A stretch of 64,000 nt of DNA from Chloroflexota bacterium (GCA_004347695.1 SLTK01000009.1:506328-570327), one strand, 5' to 3'. Positions 37,853 through 48,920 are shown, numbered from the stretch's first letter. Notes: generated by a model not told the origin, from the sequence alone. Numbers and translations: made by a program.

Positions 37853-39265
37853 ATGAATCGTCGTTATGTAAACCTGATTTTCATCCTCCTTCTGCTCGCC
37901 CTCTCGATCTGGATCGACCTTCCCTCAAACCCCGGAATTAAAATAGGATCATTCGAAAGAAGCCTCGAAACGGTTTTGGGGCTGGACCTGCGCGGGGGTA
38001 TGCAGGTGATTCTGAGCGTCCCCTCAGAAATTGCTGTTACACAGCAAAATTTACAGGATGCCGCTCAAATTTTGGAGAACCGGTCGAACGCTCTGGGTGT
38101 GGACGAAGTAGTTTACCAGACAGCTGGTGAGCGCATTATCGTCGGCGAATACCCAGGAGCTTCGAACGCGGAAGACGTGATCGGCAAAATCAAAGAAACC
38201 GGCCAACTCGAGTTCGTCGATTTTGGCGATGTGCGCGTCCCTGAAGGAACAGTGGTCGAGACCGATTTCGGCCTGTCCGCTTCAACCGGCGCTGAACCAA
38301 CCCCAACCGCCGAAGTTACCCCCACCAGCGAGGCGACCGCAACTGCCGAAGCAACGCCAGAAACTACACCGACCGAAACCACCGATGCTACCCGCTATCA
38401 CACCGTTTTGACTGGCGCCAACCTCAAGTCGGTCAGCGTAGTACGCGGCCAGTTGAATGACTACACTGTGGCTCTGGAGTTCGACTCCGAAGGCGCCGAC
38501 ATTCTTAAAGAATGGACGACCGCGAATGTCGGAAAAATTTTGGGAATCGTGCTGGATAAAGCGGTGATTTCCTCGCCTTCGGTGAACAACCCGATTCCAG
38601 ACGGCCAGGCTGAAATTATCGGTTCGTTTACCAATGAATCAGCCAATGCTCTGGCAGTTCAACTGCGCTACGGCTCGCTGCCTATTCCGCTGGAAATCGA
38701 GCAAATCCGCGTGATCGGCCCGACCCTTGGCCAGGACTCACTGGATAAATCGCTATTGGCCGGCATCATCGGTTTCGGCATTGTCATGTTATTCATGGGA
38801 ATTTATTACCGCGTTCCCGGTGTGGCGGCTGACCTGGCAATCATTTTCTACGCCTTAATCACCTTTGCCATCTTCAAGCTGGTTCCGGTTACCTTGACGC
38901 TGCCTGGCATTGCCGGCTTCCTGCTCAGTACCGGTTCAGCGCTGGATGCCAACATTCTGATTTTCGAACGTTTGAAAGAGGAGTTGCGCAACGGCCGCAC
39001 AATGCGGCAGGCCATTGACCTTGCCTGGCGGCGTGCCTGGCCTTCCATTCGCGATTCGAACATTGCCGCATTGATTACGGCGGCAATATTGTTCTGGTTC
39101 GGCTCGACCTTCGGCGCCAGTTTTGTCAAAGGTTTCGCGCTGACCCTGGCTCTTGGCGTGGGTGTCAGCCTTATGACCGCATTCACCGTAACCCGCACCC
39201 TGCTCGGCCTGGTGGTTGATTTGTTCAAAGACCCAGAACAACGCCCGGGTTTGTTCGGGCTCTAA
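37853..39265 (+). CDS. secD: Protein translocase subunit SecD
   Basis: [36 protein letters not shown], followed by secF. Confidence 0.95.
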   Translation: MNRRYVNLIFILLLLALSIWIDLPSNPGIKIGSFERSLETVLGLDLRGGMQVILSVPSEIAVTQQNLQDAAQILENRSNALGVDEVVYQTAGERIIVGEYPGASNAEDVIGKIKETGQLEFVDFGDVRVPEGTVVETDFGLSASTGAEPTPTAEVTPTSEATATAEATPETTPTETTDATRYHTVLTGANLKSVSVVRGQLNDYTVALEFDSEGADILKEWTTANVGKILGIVLDKAVISSPSVNNPIPDGQAEIIGSFTNESANALAVQLRYGSLPIPLEIEQIRVIGPTLGQDSLDKSLLAGIIGFGIVMLFMGIYYRVPGVAADLAIIFYALITFAIFKLVPVTLTLPGIAGFLLSTGSALDANILIFERLKEELRNGRTMRQAIDLAWRRAWPSIRDSNIAALITAAILFWFGSTFGASFVKGFALTLALGVGVSLMTAFTVTRTLLGLVVDLFKDPEQRPGLFGL

Positions 39266-39276
39266 AGGAATGCATC

Positions 39277-40215
39277 ATGATTAATATTCTTGGTAAACGC
39301 TACTACTACTTTGCCCTTTCCCTGCTGTTGATCATTCCCGGACTGATCATTTTGGCAGTCAAAGGCTTGCCGCTGGCCATCGATTTCAAGGGGGGAACGC
39401 TACTTGAACTGCAATTCCCCTCCACTCAGTTGCCTGAAACCAGCGCGGTGGTCGCTCTGTACAACGATATGGGCTTCAAAGAGGTTCAGGTACAAACTGC
39501 CCTCGGTATATCCGGTGAACGCGACATCCTGGTAATCCGCTCGCCTTTCATGGACGATACAACCAAGATCGCGTTGATCGAACAAATGAAAACTGATTTT
39601 GGCGTAAGCGAGATTTCCGTCAACCGCTTTGACAGCGTCGGTCCGGTCATCGCCCAGCAGGTAACCAGCCGGGCCGCCCTGGCAGTTGCCATCGCCGCGC
39701 TGGCGGTCATTCTCTACATTACCTATGCGTTCCGCGGCATTCCTCATGCCTTCCGCTACGGTGTATGCGCGATCATCGCCATGCTGCATGATATCCTGAT
39801 CGTGTTCAGCATCACCGCCATCGGATCTGTGCTGTGGGACTGGCAAATGGATTCGATGTTCCTGACGGCTCTACTGACGGTGATCGGCTTCTCGACCCAG
39901 GACAAGATTGTGGTGTTCGACCGTATCCGGGAGAACAGCAGCTTCCTGCGCAAACTTCCCTTCGAAAAACTGGCAAACCATTCCATCGTGCAGACCTTAC
40001 AACGCTCGATCAATACCCAGTTGATGACAGTAGAATTTATGCTGCTGTCGCTGGCGTTATTTGGCGGCGTAACATTGCGCGAATTTGCGGTCATTCTGCT
40101 GGTTGGCCTTTTGAGCGGTACCTACTCTTCCATTTTCGTCGCAGCACCTCTGCTGGTAGTGTGGGAAAATCAGGAATGGAAAACCTGGTTCCGCAAACAG
40201 AGCGCCAACGCCTGA
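39277..40215 (+). CDS. secF: Protein translocase subunit SecF
   Basis: IDFKGGTLLELQF, GFSTQDKIVVFDRIRENS, GTYSSIFVAAPLLV. Confidence 0.95.
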   Translation: MINILGKRYYYFALSLLLIIPGLIILAVKGLPLAIDFKGGTLLELQFPSTQLPETSAVVALYNDMGFKEVQVQTALGISGERDILVIRSPFMDDTTKIALIEQMKTDFGVSEISVNRFDSVGPVIAQQVTSRAALAVAIAALAVILYITYAFRGIPHAFRYGVCAIIAMLHDILIVFSITAIGSVLWDWQMDSMFLTALLTVIGFSTQDKIVVFDRIRENSSFLRKLPFEKLANHSIVQTLQRSINTQLMTVEFMLLSLALFGGVTLREFAVILLVGLLSGTYSSIFVAAPLLVVWENQEWKTWFRKQSANA

Positions 40216-40237
40216 ATTGCCTGATCAGTTACTGATA

Positions 40238-40276
40238 AACAGGGTCCCGGGTAAATCAAACCAGGACCCTGTTTTA
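40238..40276 (+). terminator. Rho-independent terminator after secF
   Basis: AACAGGGTCC-loop-GGACCCTGTT followed by TTATCTT. Confidence 0.85.
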
Positions 40277-40431
40277 TCTTGCTCACCTTTGTTTATATTC
40301 CCCGATTTTTTAAGCCAGTGGAACCCGGGAATCCGGTAAAATGGATTGGGTGAAATTTCACGAAAGCACCGCAATGGCAATTTTGCCTTAATCGCACAAA
40401 TTCCAAACTAAACCAACAAAAGAGGAATACC

Positions 40432-41457
40432 ATGCGCAAAGAAGTCGTTCTGATCACCGGCGCAAACGGTGAAATCGGCCACGGGCTCATCACGCACCTG
40501 GGAAAGCAGGGCAATTTTGGCGTTATAGCGCTGGATGTTCAACCGCTGGATGAAGCTCTCAAACCGTATGTCGAGAAATTTATTCAGGGAGATATTCTGG
40601 ATACCATGCTTCTCGGCCGGCTGGTGGCTGAATACGAAATCCGGGCGGTGTACCACCTGGCGTCCATCCTCTCTACCAAAGCTGAATACAACCCGGAAAC
40701 TGCGCATCGGGTAAACGTCGAGGGCACGCTCAATCTACTGCGTCTGTCCGTGGAACAGTCGCAGTGGCAGGGCCGGCCGGTAAAATTCCTCTACCCCAGT
40801 TCCATTGCCGCTTACGGCCTGCCTGACCTGGCTACGAAGAATTCGGCCGGGAAGATCAAAGAACACCACTGGCTGGAACCGACCACCATGTATGGCATTA
40901 ACAAGCTGTATTGTGAACATCTTGGCCGCTATTACACCCGTCACTACCGCCAACTGGCAGCCGACCAGAGCCCCACAGCCATCGATTTCCGCTGTATCCG
41001 CTTCCCCGGCCTGATCAGCGCCATGACTGTTCCTACCGGCGGCACCAGCGACTACGGGCCGGAAATGCTGCACCATGCCGCGCAGGATTTGCCCTATGAC
41101 TGTTTCGTCCGACCGGACACCCGCCTGCCCTTCATGGTCATGCCGGATGCCATCAAATCGCTGCTGACGCTGGAAGCTGCCCCAAGGGAAAGCCTGAAGC
41201 AGTTGACCTACAATGTGACCAGCTTCAGCCCGACAGCGCTGGAATTCCACGACATCGTACAGCAGGCATTCCCCGGCGCCAGGATCGACTTCAAGCCGCA
41301 TGCTGCCCGGCAGGGAATCGTCGACACCTGGCCGGCTGACGTGGACGACTCCGCTGCCCGACGCGATTGGGGTTGGCAGCCAGACTACGACCAGGCGCGC
41401 TCCTTTGACGAGTATCTCATCCCCGCCATTCGCGAGCGCTACGCAGCCGTGAAATAG
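40432..41457 (+). CDS. NAD-dependent epimerase/dehydratase, SDR-type L-threonine dehydrogenase-like
   Basis: ITGANGEIGHGLITHL, YPSSIAAYGLP, YGINKLYCE, C-terminal RQGIVDTWPADVDDSAARRDWGWQPDYD. Confidence 0.85.
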   Translation: MRKEVVLITGANGEIGHGLITHLGKQGNFGVIALDVQPLDEALKPYVEKFIQGDILDTMLLGRLVAEYEIRAVYHLASILSTKAEYNPETAHRVNVEGTLNLLRLSVEQSQWQGRPVKFLYPSSIAAYGLPDLATKNSAGKIKEHHWLEPTTMYGINKLYCEHLGRYYTRHYRQLAADQSPTAIDFRCIRFPGLISAMTVPTGGTSDYGPEMLHHAAQDLPYDCFVRPDTRLPFMVMPDAIKSLLTLEAAPRESLKQLTYNVTSFSPTALEFHDIVQQAFPGARIDFKPHAARQGIVDTWPADVDDSAARRDWGWQPDYDQARSFDEYLIPAIRERYAAVK

Positions 41458-41873
41458 AGGCCCTGTCCCAATTTGTAGCTGCCCAAAATGTTTCCGTGGG
41501 TCGGCATGGAAGTACACTTCGCTGGCCGGCCAAATGGCACGGGGATTATTGGAATAAAGCATAAAGTAAAGCCCTGTGGCCAGACTAACAGATTTCCCGT
41601 ATTTCTGGAGACAGCCACCGGGTTCAATTAAGATTCATTATCTTCTGGCTCTTCGCCTTTCATGGTCACGGACGGGCACGGGGCATCGTTGGTTAAGGGA
41701 ATTCTTCCTCAAACCCCGTGCGGCTACGGCTGCCTACCTCAAATTTAGAAAATAAATTATGGGAAAGGCTTCGCATTCAATACCATCCGCACCGAATGAA
41801 TACTGCGCTTTGATGGAAAATTAACAATTATGGGTTATCATCGAATCTCAAACCAAATTTTTTGAGGAAAGCC

Positions 41874-43754
41874 ATGTCTGCAAAAGTTTCATCTGAATCC
41901 CGTGAAAAAATCCCCTTTAAAACCGAAACCAGGCAAATTCTCAACATCTTAATCCACTCACTTTATTCCGAGCGGGAAGTATTTATCCGTGAACTGATCT
42001 CCAACGCCTCCGACGCGCTGACCCGCATGCAGTTCGAACTGCTGACCAACCGGGACGTGCTGGATGCGGATGCCGAACCGGGTATCTGGGTCAGCGGCGA
42101 CCCGCAGGCAAAAACTCTGACCATCCGCGACAACGGCATCGGCATGGATGCGCAGGAAATGGCCGAAAATCTGGGTACCATTGCCCATTCGGGTGCGCGC
42201 GCCTTCATCGAAGCCGCCGCTGAACAGCCAGGCGCCATCAGCGACATCATCGGTCAGTTCGGCGTCGGGTTTTACTCGGCTTTCATGGCCGCCGAATCAA
42301 TCGAAGTGGTATCGCGCAGCTACCACCCGGACGGCTCTGCTGCCCGCTGGATTGCGCGGGATGAAGAAACCTTTTCCATCCAACCTGCTGAGAAAGCCGA
42401 CCGCGGCACGACCATCGTAATCCACCTCAAAGAGGATGCGCAGGAATTTGCTCAGGAAGATCGCCTGCGCGAAATCATTCGCAAACACAGCGACTTCATC
42501 CCCCACCCCATTTTCCTCGGAAGCGGCACCGAACCGGTCAACCAGCAGAGTGCGATCTGGCGCAAACAACCTTCGACTTTGAAGGATGAGGACTACACTA
42601 ATTTCTACCACCAGTTCGCGCTCGATCACCAGGAACCGCTGCTTAAACTTCATCTCACTGTGGACGCGCCGGTGCAGATGTATGCGTTGTTGTATGTGCC
42701 GCAATCGCCGGAACGCAGTATTTTTTCGCCCCGCAAAGATGAAGGCGTGAAGCTGTATGCGCGTAAAGTTTTGATTCAGGAATATTCCAAGGATCTGCTG
42801 CCGGCCTACCTGCGTTTTGTGGATGGGGTGGTCGATTCGGAGGATTTGCCGCTCAATGTGGCGCGCGAATCGGTGCAATCCAACCGGGTCATGGCGCAGC
42901 TCAAACGCGTCATCACCAACAAGCTGGTCGATGCGTTGAATACCCTGGGAAAAGAGCAGCCTGAGAAGTACGCGCAATTCTGGAAAGTTTACAGCCGCTA
43001 TATCAAAGAGGGTATCGCCACAGACCCTGAGGCTTTGACGCCGCTGACGCCCCTGCTGCGCTTCCCAACCGCGAAAGACCCGAACGGTTGGACTTCGTTG
43101 GAAGAATATACGTCCGCCAGTCCATCACATCAGGATAAAATCTACTACCTGCTTGGCGACAACGAGCGCCTGCTCGCTTCCAGCCCACACCTGGAGGGTT
43201 TTAAAGCCAGGGGGACCGACGTTTTGTTGATGGCTGATCCGCTGGATTCTTTTGTCCTGCTTAAATTGGAACAATTCAACGGCAAGCAGTTGGTCAATGC
43301 CGCTCAAGCGGATGCACCCGCCCAAACGGCCGATCAACCGGAACCTGAGCCCGAAACCTCCCTCAGTGCAGAACAGCGCAGCCAGGTATTGGAACGGATA
43401 CGATCTGTTCTGGGTGACCGGGTGACAGATGTTCGCGCCACCGACCGACTGGTCGAATCGCCGGCGCGCCTGGTAAATGCAGACGGAGCGATGAAACCAG
43501 AAATCCAACGGGTTTATCGGCTGCTCAACCAGGAAATGGATGCCCCAAAAAATGTGTTGGAGGTAAATTTGCGCCACCCGCTCATCCAGCGCCTGGCGCA
43601 AACCGCTGCGGAAAGCATGGTCACGCCACTGGTGATCGAACAGCTTTATGAAAACGCCTTGCTCCTGGAAGGCAGCGTCACTGACCCGGCAAAAATGATA
43701 GCGCGCATTCAAGATTTAATGACCGCTGCGCTGGAAAATTCCCATGACCAATAA
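41874..43754 (+). CDS. htpG: Molecular chaperone HtpG (Hsp90)
   Basis: FIRELISNASDALTRMQFE, TIRDNGIGMDAQEM, IGQFGVGFYSAFM; ATG after TTGAGGAAAGCC. Confidence 0.95.
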   Translation: MSAKVSSESREKIPFKTETRQILNILIHSLYSEREVFIRELISNASDALTRMQFELLTNRDVLDADAEPGIWVSGDPQAKTLTIRDNGIGMDAQEMAENLGTIAHSGARAFIEAAAEQPGAISDIIGQFGVGFYSAFMAAESIEVVSRSYHPDGSAARWIARDEETFSIQPAEKADRGTTIVIHLKEDAQEFAQEDRLREIIRKHSDFIPHPIFLGSGTEPVNQQSAIWRKQPSTLKDEDYTNFYHQFALDHQEPLLKLHLTVDAPVQMYALLYVPQSPERSIFSPRKDEGVKLYARKVLIQEYSKDLLPAYLRFVDGVVDSEDLPLNVARESVQSNRVMAQLKRVITNKLVDALNTLGKEQPEKYAQFWKVYSRYIKEGIATDPEALTPLTPLLRFPTAKDPNGWTSLEEYTSASPSHQDKIYYLLGDNERLLASSPHLEGFKARGTDVLLMADPLDSFVLLKLEQFNGKQLVNAAQADAPAQTADQPEPEPETSLSAEQRSQVLERIRSVLGDRVTDVRATDRLVESPARLVNADGAMKPEIQRVYRLLNQEMDAPKNVLEVNLRHPLIQRLAQTAAESMVTPLVIEQLYENALLLEGSVTDPAKMIARIQDLMTAALENSHDQ

Positions 43755-44739
43755 ACCGCGTGTATTCGTCACCCGCGCCATTCATTCGGAAGCCCTGACA
43801 AAACTGGCCGCCGAAGCCGAGGCAGAAGTCTGGCCGGAAGCTTACCCTCCATCCAAAGAAGTTCTGTTGGCGAAAATGGGCAGCGTCAACGGACTGTTGA
43901 CCATGTTGACCGACCCAATCGATGAGCAGGTGATCACCAGAGGAATTCCGGCGCTCAAGGTCATTGCCCAGCTTGCAGTTGGCTATGATAATATCGATGT
44001 CGCGGCTGCCACCCGGCACGGCATCCCGGTCGGTCACACCCCGGGCGTGCTTACGGAAACGACCGCCGACTTCGCCTGGGCGCTATTGATGGCCGCCGCC
44101 CGCCGGGTGGGTGAGGCTGAACGCGAGGTGCGCTCCGGATTGTGGCAGCCCTGGGGGCCGGACGTCCTTACCGGGTTGGATGTTTACGGTAAAACTCTGG
44201 GCATCATCGGCCTGGGTCGGATAGGCAAGGCGGTAGCCCGCCGGGCGCGCGGTTTTTCGATGAAAGTGCTGTACAACAGCCCGACCCGTGACCTGGAAGC
44301 CGAGCAAGAGTTGGACGTGGAATACGTGACACTGGAACGGCTGCTGGCGCAGTCTGATTTTGTCTCGCTGCACCTGTATTATTCACCGGAAGCCCATCAC
44401 CTGCTCGACCGTACTGCATTTGAGCAAATGAAACCCAATGCCGTGCTGGTTAACACCGCACGCGGTGCAATAGTAGATCCGGAAGCGCTGACCTGGGCGC
44501 TGCAAACTCGCCGAATTGCGGCAGCCGGCATCGACGTATTCGAACCTGAACCCATCCCGGCCAATCACCCGCTGCTCCAGCTTGAGAATGTCGTCATTAC
44601 CCCGCATATCGCCTCGGCGGGCAAAGAAACCCGTCAAAAGATGGCAATGATGTCCGTGGAAAATATATTGGCCGGATTAAAAGGCGCACCCATCCCATAT
44701 TGCGCCAACCCGCAAGTATACGAACCGCGCGGAACATAA
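43744..44739 (+). CDS. D-isomer 2-hydroxyacid dehydrogenase (glyoxylate/hydroxypyruvate reductase-like)
   Basis: TLGIIGLGRIGKAVARRARGF, VNTARGAIVDPEAL, HIASAGKETRQKMA; overlaps htpG by 11 nt. Confidence 0.92.
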   Translation: MTNKPRVFVTRAIHSEALTKLAAEAEAEVWPEAYPPSKEVLLAKMGSVNGLLTMLTDPIDEQVITRGIPALKVIAQLAVGYDNIDVAAATRHGIPVGHTPGVLTETTADFAWALLMAAARRVGEAEREVRSGLWQPWGPDVLTGLDVYGKTLGIIGLGRIGKAVARRARGFSMKVLYNSPTRDLEAEQELDVEYVTLERLLAQSDFVSLHLYYSPEAHHLLDRTAFEQMKPNAVLVNTARGAIVDPEALTWALQTRRIAAAGIDVFEPEPIPANHPLLQLENVVITPHIASAGKETRQKMAMMSVENILAGLKGAPIPYCANPQVYEPRGT

Positions 44740-45140
44740 CCGCAAACGGGCAGGGAACGGCAGTCGTAGAGTGGCTTCGCTCAAAGCGTGAAGTAAATTC
44801 GAGAGCAAATGGCGCTGGTCTTTCCTTGAGTGGAGCGAACGCACCGATCACGACGTGACTATTAAAATTTATCGTCATTACCCTGTACTGTCAAAAAGAT
44901 GATAAATATACTGTTAACAAAGTACGTTTGTTTCACGTAAAATTGTTTACAATGTTCGTGTCATTCCTTTCAAGATGTCTGAGAAGTTCAGCGTTTCCCA
45001 CCTATAACCACCGCAACCCGAATTAGACACCGTCGGGCGAGCGGTGTCTGCATTTCTGAGATATCTTGTTCTGGCGGAGGACTTCCCTCTCCGAATAAAG
45101 CGGACAAACACTTACAACACCAAACTCAGGAGGAAGTATC

Positions 45141-47252
45141 GTGAAAAATGAAGTTTTGGATAGCCTGCTTACGCCAAAGTCCGTTGCCGTGGTTGGCGCA
45201 TCCGCTACCCCCGGTAAAATCGGGTACTCGGTAATGAAAAATCTAATCGACGGTGGATATAAAGGCGCAATCTATCCAATAAACCCCAGCGCCGAGGAAA
45301 TTCTTGGGATTAAGTGCTATCCGTCCATTTCGGACGTTTCTGGATCGGTCGATGCAGCTATTATTACGGTCCCTTCCAAGTTGGTGGACGGTGTGACCGA
45401 CGAAATAGGCCGCAAGGGCGTCAAGGGCATGATCGTGATCACCTCCGGGTTTTCTGAGGTAGGCAATCGTGACCTCGAACTGGCCCTGGTCAAAAAGGCT
45501 AACAGCTACGGCACACGCGTCCTTGGGCCGAATATTGTGGGCGTCCTTTCGAATACGGATAAATTCAACGGTTCATTCGCCCCGTTCCTGCCCCTGCCGG
45601 GTAAAGCTTCCTTGGTCTCCCAGTCTGGCGCTCTGCTGATTGCGCTCGATGCCGCCACCTACACCCGCCGCGTCGGCTTTGACAAACTTATATCCATCGG
45701 CAATATGTCCGATGTCGATTTTGCCGATATTGTTTCCTGGCTCGATAACGATCCGAACACCTCCTGCATCACCTTGTATATCGAAGGCTTTAAAGACGGA
45801 CGGGCTTTCATCGACGCCGCCCGCAAAGCCAGCAAACCCATCATCGCCCTGAAAGCCGGTGTTTCTGCCCACGGCGCAGCCGCGGCTGCTTCTCACACCG
45901 GCTCACTGGCAGGCGCTGCCAAAGTTTATGGCGCGGCCCTGCAGCAGGCTGGCGTCATTCAGGCCACAGATCTGGACAATCTTTTTGATCGCACTCTGGC
46001 GCTTTCGCAGCAACCTCCGATGAAAGGTGACAATCTGCTCATCATTACCAACGGCGGTGGGGTTGGCGTGCTGGCGACCGATGCCGCGGAACGCTCCGGC
46101 CTGCCGCTGAAATTCGCCCCGGCGGACGTTCAACTCGAGTTGAAGAAACACATGCCTGAATTCGGCTCCGCCAAAAATCCGGTCGACCTGACTGGCATGG
46201 CTGGCAATGACTGGTACGGCGATTCAGTGCGCTACTCCTTTGCCCATCCCTGGACCGAAGGCCTGGTCGTACTTTATTGTGAAACCGCCATCACAGACCC
46301 AATGCAGATTGCCCAGGCTATCAAGAAAGCGGTCGATGAATCGGGCGTCAAGGACAAACCCATCACGGTCTCCTTTGTCGGCGGCGAAAAATCCGAAGTT
46401 GCCATGCGCTGGCTGGTCGAAAACGGTATTCCAGCGTATGGTGCGCCCGATGTCGCGGTGGATGCCATTTCCTCTTTGCGTGAGTTCTCTCGCATGAAAG
46501 CGCTTTCTGCCCAGACCACTGAGCCCTGCGCAGCGTTCGACTCGGAAGCTGCCCGCGAAGTGATCCGCAAAGCCCGCGCTGACGGACGCGACTCGCTAAC
46601 CGAGATCGAAGCCAAAGAGGTCTTCTCGGCCTACGGCATGCCTGTTACCAGCACCGAACTTGCCAGGACGGAAGACCAGGCGGTTGCACTGGCCAAGAAA
46701 ATCGGCTTCCCCGTGGTCATGAAGATCGTCTCCCCCGACATCCTGCACAAATCAGATGCCGGCGGCGTTAAGGTCAACATCAAAGACGAGACCGGCGTCC
46801 GCGAAGCCTTCAAGACCATCATGAAAAATGCCAAAGAATACAAGGCTACGGCTGACATTCACGGTATCGCTGTCCAGGAAATGGCGCCGTGGGGTACGGA
46901 GGTCATCCTGGGTTCAGTCAACGACCCAACCTTCGGCCCGACCATCATGTTCGGTCTCGGAGGCATCTTCGTCGAAGTGCTCAAGGACGTCACTTTCCGC
47001 GTTGCGCCCGTTGCCGATACGCAGGCGCGCCGCATGTTAGATGAAATTCGCGGCGCTCCCATCCTGGCGGGTGTGCGTGGCGAAGAAGCGCGCGACCGCG
47101 AAGCATTGTCGGATGTCATTTGCCAGTACTCGACCATGATTCTCGATTTGAAGGACGAAATCGCCGAGTCGGACGCCAACCCGGTGTTGGTATACGAACA
47201 CGGTTCCGGCCTCAAAGTAGTTGATGCTCGCATCATCCTCAAAAAGAAGTAG
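45141..47252 (+). CDS. ADP-forming acetate/acyl-CoA synthetase, fused alpha-beta subunits
   Basis: SVAVVGASATPGKIGYSVMKNL, VSQSGALLIA, KASKPIIALKAGVSAHGAAAAASHTGSLAG, ATP-grasp KIVSPDILHKSDAGGVKVNI. Confidence 0.92.
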   Translation: MKNEVLDSLLTPKSVAVVGASATPGKIGYSVMKNLIDGGYKGAIYPINPSAEEILGIKCYPSISDVSGSVDAAIITVPSKLVDGVTDEIGRKGVKGMIVITSGFSEVGNRDLELALVKKANSYGTRVLGPNIVGVLSNTDKFNGSFAPFLPLPGKASLVSQSGALLIALDAATYTRRVGFDKLISIGNMSDVDFADIVSWLDNDPNTSCITLYIEGFKDGRAFIDAARKASKPIIALKAGVSAHGAAAAASHTGSLAGAAKVYGAALQQAGVIQATDLDNLFDRTLALSQQPPMKGDNLLIITNGGGVGVLATDAAERSGLPLKFAPADVQLELKKHMPEFGSAKNPVDLTGMAGNDWYGDSVRYSFAHPWTEGLVVLYCETAITDPMQIAQAIKKAVDESGVKDKPITVSFVGGEKSEVAMRWLVENGIPAYGAPDVAVDAISSLREFSRMKALSAQTTEPCAAFDSEAAREVIRKARADGRDSLTEIEAKEVFSAYGMPVTSTELARTEDQAVALAKKIGFPVVMKIVSPDILHKSDAGGVKVNIKDETGVREAFKTIMKNAKEYKATADIHGIAVQEMAPWGTEVILGSVNDPTFGPTIMFGLGGIFVEVLKDVTFRVAPVADTQARRMLDEIRGAPILAGVRGEEARDREALSDVICQYSTMILDLKDEIAESDANPVLVYEHGSGLKVVDARIILKKK

Positions 47253-47268
47253 GACACGTGAGAATCAC

Positions 47269-47302
47269 AGACCTCCCCAAAACACGGGGAGGTCTTTTTA
47301 TT
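47269..47302 (+). terminator. Rho-independent terminator
   Basis: AGACCTCCCC-AAAACAC-GGGGAGGTCT followed by TTTTATT. Confidence 0.93.
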
Positions 47303-47320
47303 ATTCCTGCTGGTATATTT

Positions 47321-47944
47321 TTAATAATGAATTTCTATTGGTTCAATTTTTGCAATAAGCCATCGACCATTTTCCCGAACTAAAATAGCTTCCAACAATG
47401 CGGCTCCATCATCATATTGCGCAACTGCGCGATCACCAGTAATATCAATCTTTTCGAAATCTAATTTGGGTGGAGCGCCTTCGCTTATTCTGGGTGGTAA
47501 AACACCATAGCATTTTTCTTGAATGGATTTAATTTCATCTGAGGTCACGTTACGATCTTCTTTCTTTGCTGCCAGTTCGATATCCTCGAATGAACGAACA
47601 GAGCATCCATAAGCGATATATTTGGCCTTCATCACTGTCAAATAACCACCAACATTAGCAATCTCGGGTCCCAAAACAAGGCTAACAAAGTCACGTACAT
47701 CTTGGTTTTCATAATGGTAATCTGTGGTGTTTATAAACACATTGTCAAATTCACTCACGTCACCACCATTTCTAAGCGCTCCTCGATAAACCGCGTATGA
47801 ATGCAAGATAACGTCTTGAATTTCTGGTGAATCTGTAGAACTTGGGATTGCAATCCCAACCTTCTCGCGATTAATACCAACGTATACCAAGCTGCCCAGT
47901 AAAGCCAGAAAAGTAATTAATACAGCGAGGTTTTGCTTGCGCAT
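47321..47944 (-). CDS. Hypothetical secreted or membrane-anchored protein
   Basis: 207 aa, N-terminal hydrophobic segment LAVLITFLALLGSLVYVGI; no family recognised. Confidence 0.65.
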   Translation of the reverse strand: MRKQNLAVLITFLALLGSLVYVGINREKVGIAIPSSTDSPEIQDVILHSYAVYRGALRNGGDVSEFDNVFINTTDYHYENQDVRDFVSLVLGPEIANVGGYLTVMKAKYIAYGCSVRSFEDIELAAKKEDRNVTSDEIKSIQEKCYGVLPPRISEGAPPKLDFEKIDITGDRAVAQYDDGAALLEAILVRENGRWLIAKIEPIEIHY

Positions 47945-48259
47945 ATACCTTACTCCGATTTTTTGTCGCTCATTTCTAGATTCGGCCTGGTTTAATTTCT
48001 TTATATATCTGACACTGAGGCACTGGTTATGAATAAATTAGTGAGGTTGAGGTTCATCTAGTCTAATTTATGCTTGCACAATTATCAACCTGCTTTTAGA
48101 TTCTAATATTAATTGCTATTTTACAGACCAAGGAGATAAACATTAACCTTAGCTCTTTGCATTCTATCCTAATCTCGATTTTTACCAATAGCAAGTCTTA
48201 GCCCACCAAAATTTATCGTGGCTTAACATGCCTTTTCTTAATTTTGAAAATCTTATCGA

Positions 48260-48673
48260 TTAACCCGCCTGGAACCGTTTGTAAGCTCCCACCCAGGGTG
48301 CGCCAATCCGGTTGCGTTCCGGGATGGTGATCTTGTTCAATTTTTGAGCAATTTTGGCGGTATTCAAGGCAACCTGCGCCCAGTCCTCAGCCCGAAGCGC
48401 ACTGCGCATACTGCGCCCCAGTGCTCCCGCCCATTCCCAGTCCATGCGGAAGCGGTCTGCCTTGACCCAGTAATCGCGCTTCTCCCAGGCCTGCACCGAA
48501 ATGTCGATGGATGCAGCGATTTCTTCCAGCGCCAGTGTCATGAAGGCTGCCAGGTCATGCGCCTGAGCGTTGGGCTCAGGTTGTTTCATTAATTCACGGA
48601 TGGCCAGTACGATCGCCCGTGTCAGTTGGTTGCGCTGTTTGCCAGCGCTTTCGGGATTGATTACACGGCTCAA
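48260..48673 (-). CDS. Conserved-looking hypothetical protein
   Basis: 137 aa helical ORF (MSRVINPESAGKQRNQLTRAIVLAIRELMKQ) with GGAGGAGAC-like sequence upstream. Confidence 0.65.
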   Translation of the reverse strand: MSRVINPESAGKQRNQLTRAIVLAIRELMKQPEPNAQAHDLAAFMTLALEEIAASIDISVQAWEKRDYWVKADRFRMDWEWAGALGRSMRSALRAEDWAQVALNTAKIAQKLNKITIPERNRIGAPWVGAYKRFQAG

Positions 48674-48803
48674 AGTAAAGTCTCCTCCATTAAATTCCGT
48701 CTCCCAAAAATAACAGGCCGATTATATCCTATAGAACGCATATAAATAATTTACAAAACTTCGAGCTTTTCGCATGGTATAATTGCCGCGCGAAAATTGC
48801 GAT

Positions 48804-48885
48804 GGGGAAGTGTCGGAATTGGCAGACGAGCATGACTTAGGATCATGTGCCGCAAGGCGTGCGGGTTCAAGTCCCGCCTTCCCCA
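48804..48885 (+). tRNA. tRNA-Leu (anticodon TAG)
   Basis: GGGGAAGTGTCGGAATTGGCAGACGAGCATGACTTAGGATCATGTGCCGCAAGGCGTGCGGGTTCAAGTCCCGCCTTCCCCA; class II long variable arm; loop CTTAGGA. Confidence 0.95.
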
Positions 48886-48920
48886 CTCGTTGCAAAATAA
48901 AAACGTAAAGGAAAATCAAG

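Noticed and set aside
40735-41562. 275-aa minus-strand ORF opposite the SDR gene
   Set aside because: Antisense shadow; only the first ~30 residues lie in intergenic DNA.
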